NCBI GenBank assembly: GCA_900552345.1
Contig: URZN01000035.1
Span: forward strand, 1-8,540
Source: an uncultured Collinsella sp.
GTDB lineage: Bacteria; Actinomycetota; Coriobacteriia; Coriobacteriales; Coriobacteriaceae
Reading direction: 5' to 3'
Length of the DNA: 8,540 bases
Shown: in pieces, positions 1 to 6,063 of the stretch
How the letters are laid out: each line of letters opens with the position of its first letter
Position numbering within the stretch: the first letter of the stretch is position 1
Position numbers and translations under genes: made by a program
The notes under the pieces: generated by a model
Database searches by the model: none
The model's input: only the letters and a program-made list of their open reading frames with translations
What the model was told of the DNA's origin: nothing

Positions 1-885
1 GCCCTCGTACTTGTCGTGCAGCTCGGGGACGTAGACGGGCGGATAGGTGGCGTACCAGGTGGGCAGGAAGGCGATCGTCGGGGTGAAGAAGGTGCCCTGC
101 TCGGCCATGAGGTCCATGGTGCGCTCATCGATATCGAAACCGTGAATCAGCTGCTCGCAGCCAAAGCGAACGGAATCGTAGGCAGCGGCGTGGTTGTTGT
201 AGCAGTGGCTCCACACGGGGATGCCGACCATCTTTGCCTCGTCGACCACGGCCTGGATCTCCTCGGAGCAGTAGTGCTGGTCGCGACCGGAGTCCCAGCG
301 CCAGATGCCGCCACCGGTAGCCCAGATCTTGATGGCATCGGGGTTCTCGCGCAGGCGACGACGGACAGCCTTGCGCAGATCCCAAGGACCGTCGACCTGG
401 TCGCCCCAGGGATGGGATTCCTTGTTGAGCTCCTGGGTGCAGTGGTGGGAGTCACCGTGGCCGGCAACGCGGCAGAAGCCGAGGCCGGTGGCCAGAACGC
501 GCGGGCCCTTGAAGACGCCCTTGTCGATGCAGTCACGGATCTGGATACCAAAGCGGCCGATCTCGCAGACGGTGGTGAGGCCATGGGTGAGGCAGTCGTA
601 GGCCTGCTTGACGGCGACGGCCTGCTTCTCGAGGAGCGGCTGCATGACCCAATCGGTGTCATCGTCGGTCAGGTTGCCCGAGAAGTGCAGGTGGGTGTCG
701 ATCAGGCCGGGAAGGACGGTCTTGCCGGCGGCGTCGATGACCTCAACGCCCTCGGGAAGGTCCTGCATAGCGCCGGCGTACTCGATCTTGCCGTTGTCGT
801 CGACGAGAACGAGGGAGTTCTCGACCGGCTCGGCACCGGTACCGTCGATGAGCTTGCCGCCAACGATTGCATACTTAGTGGACAT
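1..885 (-). CDS. Metal-dependent amidohydrolase (imidazolonepropionase/prolidase-like, subgroup A), 3' end off window
   Basis: This gene encodes a cytoplasmic metal-dependent hydrolase of the amidohydrolase superfamily, the branch that holds Xaa-Pro dipeptidases and imidazolonepropionase-like enzymes. It would cleave an amide, peptide or ring C-N bond; the substrate cannot be told from sequence. The first 295 residues are visible. An N-terminal beta-sandwich start (AIVGGKLIDGTG, residues 6-17) leads to LPGLIDTHLHFSG, whose H65 and H67 are the first metal ligands. KIWATGGG places K186 as the likely carboxylated bridging lysine. WSHCYNN (H227) and LIHGFD (H248) give the other two metal histidines. 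The catalytic Asp expected further on, with about 100 residues more, is outside the window. The start ATG (885-883) is preceded by AAGGAGG (890-896) at four bases. The gene lies 131 bp downstream of the permease on the same strand, which suggests a shared substrate. The family is clear; the substrate is not. Confidence 0.9.
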   Translation of the reverse strand, partial: MSTKYAIVGGKLIDGTGAEPVENSLVLVDDNGKIEYAGAMQDLPEGVEVIDAAGKTVLPGLIDTHLHFSGNLTDDDTDWVMQPLLEKQAVAVKQAYDCLTHGLTTVCEIGRFGIQIRDCIDKGVFKGPRVLATGLGFCRVAGHGDSHHCTQELNKESHPWGDQVDGPWDLRKAVRRRLRENPDAIKIWATGGGIWRWDSGRDQHYCSEEIQAVVDEAKMVGIPVWSHCYNNHAAAYDSVRFGCEQLIHGFDIDERTMDLMAEQGTFFTPTIAFLPTWYATYPPVYVPELHDKYEG

Positions 886-895
886 GGTTCCTCCT

Positions 896-907
896 TATGG
901 ATCCATA
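896..907. promoter_or_regulatory. 12-bp perfect palindrome TATGGATCCATA in the amidohydrolase leader
   Basis: The palindrome TATGGATCCATA touches the ribosome binding site of the amidohydrolase gene. Read on the minus strand, the sequence just upstream (CACTATATGG, about 904-913) has a weak TATAT -10-like core with no convincing -35. It could be an operator or simply chance. The evidence is the symmetry and position only. Confidence 0.2.
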
Positions 908-967
908 TAGTGGGCGAGGCCGTGTTGGGTTAAGGCCTCACAAAGCTACCCAAGTGGTGCCGGGTTC

Positions 968-996
968 GGTGCGCGGGAGAGAGGATTCCGCGCACC
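968..996 (-). other. Stem-loop between permease and amidohydrolase
   Basis: A perfect 9-bp GC stem, GGTGCGCGG (968-976) with CCGCGCACC (988-996), encloses an 11-base loop. It lies in the 131-bp gap between the permease stop and the amidohydrolase start. No T-run follows it in the minus direction, so it is a poor intrinsic terminator. An attenuator, a partial terminator or an mRNA-stabilising hairpin that uncouples the two genes are all possible. Confidence 0.45.
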
Positions 997-1016
997 CGAT
1001 CCGCCCCGGCTAGGCG

Positions 1017-2468
1017 TTACTTTTTGCGGGAATTGGTGAAAGCCATGAGGGCCAGGCCAATAGCCAACCAACCGATCACGATGCTCCACTCCACCATGTT
1101 GAGGGAGGCGGGAGAGAACGGAATCACGAGCAGGCCGATGATGATGGCGCAGGCAGCGATAGCGAGGCCGATGCCAAACTTGCCGCCGGGCACCTCGTAG
1201 GGACGAGGCAGGTCGGGCTCGGTGAAGCGCATGCGCAGGCAGGCGAGGGCGACCATACCGCAGGAGAAGATGAAGGCGAGAGCCGACACGTTGGTCAGAG
1301 GGATGAGCATGTTCTTGCCCAGGAACGGACCGATGACGGTGATGACGCCCAGAACGACGCAGGCGAGCTTGGGAGCGCCGGACTTGGGGTCGACCTCGGC
1401 GAACTTCTCGGGCAGCTGGCCCTTGCGGCCCATGGCGAGCATGATGCGGCTCGTGGCGCCGTAGAAGGAGTTCATCGGGCCCATGGGTCCAAGCGTGGCG
1501 ATGACGAGCATGGCCAGGTACAGGAGCATGTTGATACCCTTGAGGCAGGCAAGCGCGGGAACCGGGCTCTTAACAAACTCATGCCAGTCGAGGATGGTGC
1601 CGAACGAGTAGATGCAGACCATGTAGAAGCCGCCGGCGGCCAGCAGGGCCAGGGAGATAATCTTGCCGAACTTGTTCCAGTTGAGGCCCTCGGCTGCTTC
1701 CTCAGCCTGCTGAGGAATGGTGTCGAAACCGGCGTAGAAGAACGGGGTCAGAACCAGGACCGACACGATGCCGGCGAACAGGCTGGCGCCCTCGGTAGCG
1801 GCCTTGCCGCCGCCAGCGCCGGTGACCTGGGAGAACACGGGCATGGCATTGTCCGGCGAGCCGGTGAACAGCGAGACGCCCATGGCGAGCAGCATGCCGC
1901 AGAGCAGAGCCTTGGTCAGGAAGGCCTGGAGCTTGGCGGCCGAGCTGGCACCGCGGAAGTTGAGGAAGATGACGTAGGCTGCGAAGCCGAGCGCGATCAG
2001 CGTCGGGAACAGGTAAACGTCGGCGCCCAGGATGGTGTAGAGCTTGACGGCGCGCAGCCACTCAAGGCCGGGCAGGCTGCCGAACATCTCGGACACTAGG
2101 GTCGAAATGGCGATGGCCTCCCACGGGCACAGGATGCCGTTGCCCAGAGCCAAAAGCCATCCGGTGATGTAGCTCAGCGTACGGCCAAAGCTACGATCGA
2201 CATACTCGACGATGCCGCCCGAGATGGGGATAGCGGCCGTGAGCTCACCGAAAACAGCTCCGACGGGCACGAGGAAGATTGCACCCAAGAGGAATGCGAT
2301 CATAGCGGGAACGGGACCGCCGCCCACGACCATCCAGTCGCCGACCTGCAGAACCCAACCGGTGCCGATGATGGCACCGAAACCGATGGTGAAGAAGTTC
2401 CAGAGCGAAAGCGTTTTCTTCATACCGCCGTTATCCTCGACTGCAACTTCTGCGTTCTTGTCCGCCAT
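1017..2468 (-). CDS. APC-superfamily amino-acid permease, 12 TM
   Basis: This is an inner-membrane secondary transporter for an amino acid or related amine, 483 residues, a normal full length for the APC family. About 12 hydrophobic segments can be placed at residues 22-45, 52-78, 96-127, 151-171, 183-203, 231-249, 270-290, 311-333, 366-386, 390-412, 432-451 and 459-477. The first carries GFGAIIGTGW (29-38), the glycine-rich unwound helix that binds the substrate backbone in this family. FFYAGFDTIPQQAEEA (243-258) matches the conserved helix-6 region. The start is ATG at 2468-2466, preceded by AAGGAGG (2475-2481) six bases away. An in-frame GTG 39 bases further upstream lacks a ribosome binding site. 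The charged N-terminus (MADKNAEVAVEDNGG) is cytoplasmic. The amidohydrolase downstream on the same strand may act on the imported compound. The substrate is unknown; family assignment is secure. Confidence 0.93.
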   Translation of the reverse strand: MADKNAEVAVEDNGGMKKTLSLWNFFTIGFGAIIGTGWVLQVGDWMVVGGGPVPAMIAFLLGAIFLVPVGAVFGELTAAIPISGGIVEYVDRSFGRTLSYITGWLLALGNGILCPWEAIAISTLVSEMFGSLPGLEWLRAVKLYTILGADVYLFPTLIALGFAAYVIFLNFRGASSAAKLQAFLTKALLCGMLLAMGVSLFTGSPDNAMPVFSQVTGAGGGKAATEGASLFAGIVSVLVLTPFFYAGFDTIPQQAEEAAEGLNWNKFGKIISLALLAAGGFYMVCIYSFGTILDWHEFVKSPVPALACLKGINMLLYLAMLVIATLGPMGPMNSFYGATSRIMLAMGRKGQLPEKFAEVDPKSGAPKLACVVLGVITVIGPFLGKNMLIPLTNVSALAFIFSCGMVALACLRMRFTEPDLPRPYEVPGGKFGIGLAIAACAIIIGLLVIPFSPASLNMVEWSIVIGWLAIGLALMAFTNSRKK

Positions 2469-2828
2469 TGTTCCCCTCCTTTCCTTTTTGACGCCCCTTG
2501 ACGTCACCCCTTGCGCGGTCTGTTTTGCCGCGCTCTTTTATTTCGTGGCTTTAAGATACGGCCTTGGCGCAGCATGGCCGCCCATGGCTCGACCGAAGGC
2601 CGAACTCGCATATGAGCGGCGCCGTTTTTGGGACGAACGGCACGGTTTGCCGTTCATTGTTGCCGCCCGTCCGACGGGCGTACGTTCATCGGACGCATAT
2701 AGAGATGTTTTTGAGGCCGTGTGTTTTGCGCCTTTCGTACCGTTTACCGAGCTTTTGACGCGCAGACCCATTTGTTGCACATCTTTTTTGTAGGATAGAC
2801 AGGTTATACATGAGACAAGGCGGTGCGA
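2469..2828. other. Gene-free divergent region between permease and C39-like peptidase
   Basis: This 360-bp stretch separates two divergent genes and holds no convincing coding frame. It contains several stem-loops: GAACGGCA/TGCCGTTC (2635-2642/2648-2655), GCCCGT/ACGGGC (2665-2670/2674-2679), CGTCCGA/TCGGACG (2668-2674/2689-2695) and GCGCGG/CCGCGC (2513-2518/2528-2533). TTGACG occurs twice ten bases apart (2488-2493, 2498-2503) beside the permease ribosome binding site. Just before the peptidase gene, TTATAC (2804-2809) could be a -10 element, but no -35 fits. No riboswitch family was recognised. Both leader sequences must start here, so regulatory sites are expected but not resolved. Confidence 0.5.
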
Positions 2829-3863
2829 ATGGCATACGGATACAACGACGGTGATCAACGGCGACAAAGCGTTCGCCTTGCTGGCCGTACCACGCCGACG
2901 CCCGGAAGTGCCACAAGCAGCAATCCGCAACGTCCTCAAGAGCAACCCAGGCCTTCGTCTCGGCAGCAGGCAAGCAAAACACGGCAAAGTGGCCGTCCGC
3001 GCACGGGCACAAGCGCGCAGCAAGACAGCCGCTTAGGCGCGCGCACTCGACAGCATCAAGCCGAGGTTCCGCAACTGCGCCGCAACGGCGCACGTCAGCC
3101 CGGCATCCATATCAACCGCTTCTTTTCGCATCCCCAAGGTGGACGCGACGGCAAGCCCTACCGCTCGACATCGCACGTGAATGCCCCCGCCCTGCCGGCT
3201 CGTCGACTTCGCCTCGCACTGTGCTCTATCCTCACCTGTCTGGTCTTTGTGTTTATGAGCTCCTGTATGTCCCACGGCTCGGCCGGTCTCGAGCCCACCG
3301 CCGAGGACAAGCTGCTCAAGGCCCCCGTCGCGCCCGGTTATTCTTTCGCCTTTTCGACCCCGCGCCCGCAATGGCAAGCCGGCACGATGCCCCATATCTA
3401 TCAGATCGACCCTGCGTGGTCGGAGCTGTCTTACGCCGGCGGCACCATCCGCCAAAATGCCTGCGGGCCTACGTGCCTCACCATGGTCTATATCTTTAAG
3501 ACGGGACGCACCGATATGACCCCCGTCGATATGTGCGCGCTTTCTGAGGCGGGCAATTACGCCCCCACTGGTGCAACCGAATGGTCGTTTATGACGAGCG
3601 GCGCGTGGCAGTTGGGACTTAACGGAACGGAGCTCCATAACGATCGCGACTCGATGACTCAGGCGCTGCGTTCGGGAGCGCCCATCATCGCCGCCGTTCG
3701 GCCGGGCACCTTTACCAACGTGGGCCACTACATTGTGCTTTACGGTATTGACGACGCCGACCAGATTGGCGTCTACGACCCCAACTCGGCCAGCCGCAGC
3801 GTCCGCCGCTGGGGCGTCGTAGAAGTCCTTAACGAAGTCGAAGCCATGTGGGCCTACTACTAG
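2829..3863 (+). CDS. Membrane-anchored C39-like cysteine peptidase with disordered basic N-terminal tail
   Basis: This 344-residue protein has three parts. Residues 1-125 are a low-complexity tail rich in Arg, Gln, Ser, Thr and Pro, predicted disordered. Residues 127-145 (RLALCSILTCLVFVFMSSC) form one hydrophobic segment after a basic flank, so the tail should stay inside and the rest face outward. Residues 185-344 resemble C39-like papain-fold peptidases: RQNACGPTCLTMV places the nucleophile at C212 with Q209 near the oxyanion hole, VGHYIVLYGID gives H300, and VYDPNSASRS gives D317. The role may be cell-wall or peptide processing; the substrate is unknown. MSSC could be a poor lipobox, but its position so far from the start makes lipidation unlikely. 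ATG at 2829 follows AAGGCGG; an in-frame GTG lies at 2823. The TAG stop lies inside the adjoining repeat element, but the domain end (MWAYY) looks complete. The gene is divergent from the permease. Confidence 0.82.
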   Translation: MAYGYNDGDQRRQSVRLAGRTTPTPGSATSSNPQRPQEQPRPSSRQQASKTRQSGRPRTGTSAQQDSRLGARTRQHQAEVPQLRRNGARQPGIHINRFFSHPQGGRDGKPYRSTSHVNAPALPARRLRLALCSILTCLVFVFMSSCMSHGSAGLEPTAEDKLLKAPVAPGYSFAFSTPRPQWQAGTMPHIYQIDPAWSELSYAGGTIRQNACGPTCLTMVYIFKTGRTDMTPVDMCALSEAGNYAPTGATEWSFMTSGAWQLGLNGTELHNDRDSMTQALRSGAPIIAAVRPGTFTNVGHYIVLYGIDDADQIGVYDPNSASRSVRRWGVVEVLNEVEAMWAYY

Positions 3864-3972
3864 TCATTGGGGACAGACTTAAATGAGTGGTCGTTGGGGA
3901 CAGCCTTTAAGGACTGTCCCAAGCTGCCGGCAGGAAAGGAACGTCCCCAAGTGCCGGGTTCCCAATGACTAG
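3860..3972. repeat. REP/MITE-like composite inverted-repeat element (TTGGGGACAG type)
   Basis: A 113-bp element is bounded by a perfect 12-bp inverted repeat, CTAGTCATTGGG (3860-3871) and CCCAATGACTAG (3961-3972). Inside are two forward TTGGGGACAG motifs (3867-3876, 3894-3903) and inverted copies CTGTCCCAA (3914-3922) and CGTCCCCAA (3942-3950). Positions 3894-3922 fold into a tight hairpin whose apex is CCTTTAAGG. The left arm covers the last codon and stop of the peptidase gene. GGGGACAG-type repeats of this look occur, from memory, as dispersed elements near RAYT (Y1) transposases in many bacteria; no transposase is present here, so this would be a non-autonomous copy. Confidence 0.75.
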
Positions 3973-3981
3973 GTGAATAGC

Positions 3982-4014
3982 AAAAGCCCCGCAGTCGGAG
4001 CGGACTGCGGGGCT
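3982..4014 (-). terminator. Rho-independent terminator of the carbamate kinase gene
   Basis: A perfect 12-bp stem, AGCCCCGCAGTC (3985-3996) with GACTGCGGGGCT (4003-4014), encloses a 6-base loop. In the minus direction it ends in GGGGCTTTTG, a short U-run as expected for an intrinsic terminator. It lies about 65 bp beyond the arcC stop. The plus direction has no T-run, so it serves arcC rather than the convergent peptidase gene. Confidence 0.85.
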
Positions 4015-4033
4015 CATGAAGAGAGGCTAGTTT

Positions 4034-4057
4034 GTGGGCGTCTTGCCTGGCGCCCAC
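4034..4057. other. Short stem-loop downstream of arcC
   Basis: GTGGGCG (4034-4040) pairs with CGCCCAC (4051-4057) around a 10-base loop. It sits between the arcC stop and its main terminator, with no T-run on either side. It may help protect the mRNA 3' end; nothing more can be read from it. Confidence 0.3.
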
Positions 4058-4079
4058 GAGAGAGGCAACAGAGTAGAGA

Positions 4080-5042
4080 CTACTCGTGAATGCGGGTACC
4101 GGAGAGGCCGGCCATGGTCTCGGCGGCCTTGTCCAGGGCGCCGATGATGCAGGTGCGGCCCTTGCGGGAACGGGCGAACTTGATGGCAGCGCGGACCTTG
4201 GGCTCCATGGAACCCTTGCCGAACTGACCCTCGTCGGCCAGGCGCTCGGCCTCGTCGGCGGTGAGGTCCTCGAGCTCCTCCTGGTTGGGCTTGCCAAAGT
4301 TGATGGCGACATGCTCAACGGCGGTCAGCAGGAACAGAACGTCGGCGTCGCAGTCCTCGGCCAGCAGCTCGCCGCCCAGGTCCTTGTCGATGACGGCGGG
4401 AACGCCCTTGTAGCAGCCCTTGTTCTCGTAGTCGCGGACGACGGGGATGCCGCCGCCACCGCAGGCGATGACGATGAACTCGTTATCGAGCAGGTTGAGG
4501 ATGGAGTCAGCCTCGACGATCTTCTTGGGATCGGGGGAAGCGACGACGCGACGCCAGCCGCGACCGGAATCCTCGACGAAGACCTTGGAGGGATCCTCGG
4601 CCATGAACTCCTTGGCCTGCTCCTCAGTGTAGAAGGGGCCGATCGGCTTGGTCGGGTTCTTGAACGCGGGATCGTCCGGGTCGCACTCGATCTGGGTGAC
4701 GACGGTGGCGGCGTGCCAGCGCTTATAGCGCTTGTGCATCTCGCGGCCGATGCCCTGCTGCAGGTGATAACCGATGTAGCCCTGGGACATGGCGCCGCAC
4801 TCGGGCAGCGGCATCTCGGGGGTGCCGATGGCGTCGTGGGCAGCGGCGAAGGCGTTCTGGATCATGCCGACCTGCGGGCCGTTGCCGTGGGTGATGATGA
4901 TCTCGTTGCCCTGCTCGATCAGGCCGAGGAGAGCGTGAGCGGTGTTGCTCACGGCCTCGATCTGCTCAACGGGGTTGTTGCCGAGGGCGTTGCCGCCAAG
5001 GGCGACGACGATACGATCGGGCTTGCCAAGAGGCTTAGACAT
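4080..5042 (-). CDS. arcC: Carbamate kinase ArcC
   Basis: This is a cytoplasmic amino-acid-kinase-fold enzyme that makes ATP from carbamoyl phosphate and ADP, releasing carbamate (ammonia plus CO2). It is the energy-yielding last step of arginine, agmatine or ureide fermentation. It has 320 residues, full length for the family. Recognisable parts are IVVALGGNAL (11-20), ITHGNGPQVG (50-59), ECGAMSQGYIGYHLQQ (81-96), NPTKPIGPFY (129-138) with K132, RGWRRVVASPDP (161-172), VIACGGGGIPVV (191-202), VIDKDLGGELLA (217-228) with K220, and GQFGKGSMEPKV (272-283) with K276. These lysines match by motif the three active-site lysines known in carbamate kinase. The start ATG (5042-5040) has AAAGGA (5051-5056) eight bases upstream; a 12-codon upstream extension lacks a ribosome binding site. 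The gene stands alone, with no arcA, arcB or agmatine genes in view, so its carbamoyl-phosphate source is unknown. Confidence 0.97.
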   Translation of the reverse strand: MSKPLGKPDRIVVALGGNALGNNPVEQIEAVSNTAHALLGLIEQGNEIIITHGNGPQVGMIQNAFAAAHDAIGTPEMPLPECGAMSQGYIGYHLQQGIGREMHKRYKRWHAATVVTQIECDPDDPAFKNPTKPIGPFYTEEQAKEFMAEDPSKVFVEDSGRGWRRVVASPDPKKIVEADSILNLLDNEFIVIACGGGGIPVVRDYENKGCYKGVPAVIDKDLGGELLAEDCDADVLFLLTAVEHVAINFGKPNQEELEDLTADEAERLADEGQFGKGSMEPKVRAAIKFARSRKGRTCIIGALDKAAETMAGLSGTRIHE

Positions 5043-5644
5043 TGCTGGAATCCTTTCTGTAAAAGGCCTACAACCCATTAATAACCCGCGCCCGTGCGAT
5101 ACGCGAGTTTATTAAGGTTTATATTCTCTTTATCGCTCATTTTATTCATTTTGAAAATAGTTGAACGGTGAACGGTCGCTTTTACCCGCTCAGCGTAAAG
5201 AAACCCAGCTCAAGCATATCTACGTCATTTACGTGCAACTTTATTTTAATAGAGCAGGGATTAGACCAGATTATGCAAACTATATCTTTGCTAAACATAA
5301 AACAGACAGCGCAAAATCTTACTCGCACTATACGAGATTCTATGCACTTATTGGACGAGTATGCAGCCCTGCAATAACATGGCGTTTTTCATCCAACTTA
5401 AGGAATAGACGAGCGCCTTTGCCGCGCGTCGGCCGGCAGCCGGCGAGCCGTCTCGTCGGTTGCCGCTTCCAGAAAATCAAAAACTGATATTGCGCGCGCA
5501 ATTGCTGCATGGTACTTTAGCGAAGAACAGCGCGGGCTGGGGCGACAGAGATCTGCCGTGAAGTTTGGGTTCGGCGACCCCGCTGCTGTCTTCTCCTTAT
5601 CCGCCAGCGAACCCCTTGAGCGACGGATTGAGGAGGTCCTTACT
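5043..5644. other. Gene-free divergent spacer, AT-rich in its first half
   Basis: About 600 bp separate arcC from the divergent DUF3830 operon. Roughly 5095-5390 is clearly more AT-rich than any neighbouring sequence apart from the short tract before 6830, and 5400-5644 returns to high GC. TGAACGG is tandemly repeated (5162-5168, 5169-5175). GC-rich self-complementary sequence lies at 5429-5445, and a perfect 14-bp palindrome at 5489-5502. Short frames exist (5161-5487 and 5168-5377 on the plus strand) but use TTG or GTG starts without ribosome binding sites and have no recognisable features. The arcC promoter must lie in the AT-rich part on the minus strand; I could not pick -10 and -35 boxes with confidence. 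Confidence 0.6.
5489..5518 (+). promoter_or_regulatory. Possible promoter with overlapping 14-bp palindrome, upstream of the DUF3830 operon
   Basis: ATTGCGCGCGCAAT (5489-5502) is a perfect palindrome. TTGCGC (5490-5495) within it could be a -35 box, followed after 17 bases by TACTTT (5513-5518), a weak -10 preceded by TGG (extended -10 type). If so, a repressor on the palindrome would block the -35. The leader would be about 120 nt. The box matches are poor, so this is tentative. Confidence 0.3.
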
Positions 5645-6061
5645 ATGACAAAAATGCTCAAGATCACGCTGAATGGCGAGACGTTTCTCGCCGACATGCT
5701 CTGGGACAAGGCTCCCGAGGCATGCAAGCTATTCGAATCGTCCTGTCCGGTCGAGTCACGTATCTTTTCGGCCAAAATCTGCGATGCCGAGGTGACGTAT
5801 CCTGTCTCGGGCCCCATCGCCAATTACGAGCACATCGAGAACCCCGTCTTTCACGAGCCTGCGGGCGCCGTGAGCTGGTATGGCGGATGGTCGTCAATCT
5901 GCATCTTCTTTGACGTGTGCGAGCCCTTTGGCACCTGCAACATGTTCGCCCGCATCTGCGAAGCCGACCGCGAGCGTTTTGCCGCCGCCTGCCGCAATGT
6001 CTGGGACAACCAGGGCATGTACATCAAAAACGAAATCGTCGAGATCGAAGCGGAGGCCTAA
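5645..6061 (+). CDS. DUF3830 family protein (cyclophilin-like fold), cysteine-rich
   Basis: This is a small soluble protein of 138 residues that I assign to DUF3830, whose members adopt a cyclophilin-like beta-barrel and have no settled biochemical role. Supporting features are the opening strand MLKITLNGETFLADML, the motif DKAPEACKLFESSCPVESRI (21-40), the central EVTYPVSGP (49-57), the AGAVSWYGGWSSICIFF segment (73-89) and a C-terminal helix around 106-120. No signal peptide or membrane segment is seen. It is unusual in having eight cysteines (27, 34, 46, 86, 92, 98, 105, 116), together with H63 and H70, which could mean metal binding or redox sensitivity. ATG at 5645 follows AGGAGG (5631-5636) by eight bases; an upstream in-frame ATG at 5558 lacks a ribosome binding site. 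It is the first gene of an operon, two bases ahead of the next. The family call is from memory of its pattern, and no function is claimed. Confidence 0.75.
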   Translation: MTKMLKITLNGETFLADMLWDKAPEACKLFESSCPVESRIFSAKICDAEVTYPVSGPIANYEHIENPVFHEPAGAVSWYGGWSSICIFFDVCEPFGTCNMFARICEADRERFAAACRNVWDNQGMYIKNEIVEIEAEA

Positions 6062-6063
6062 AG

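Noticed and set aside
16..933. Long plus-strand open frame (305 codons)
   Set aside because: It is antisense to the amidohydrolase, whose metal-ligand motifs and ribosome binding site are clear. The predicted protein is low-complexity Gly/Ala/Val/Asp, typical of a shadow frame in GC-rich DNA.
1581..2099. Plus-strand open frame (172 codons)
   Set aside because: It is antisense to the permease, and its composition is typical of a shadow frame.
3246..3275. Lipobox making the C39-like protein a lipoprotein
   Set aside because: MSSC lacks the usual Leu at -3 and lies about 145 residues from the start, too far for a normal lipoprotein signal peptide.
4086..5081. Long plus-strand open frame (331 codons)
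   Set aside because: It is antisense to arcC, which has every family motif. The protein is repetitive Gly/Leu/Asp/Ala with no known features.
5130..5165. ArgR-type operator upstream of arcC
   Set aside because: ATGAATAAAATGA on the minus strand resembles half an ARG box, but the second half is missing and AT-rich DNA gives such matches by chance.
5161..5487. Small plus-strand frames in the AT-rich spacer (108 and 69 codons)
   Set aside because: They use TTG or GTG starts with no ribosome binding site, run from AT-rich into GC-rich sequence without a change in coding pattern, and show no recognisable motif. A real small gene cannot be fully excluded.
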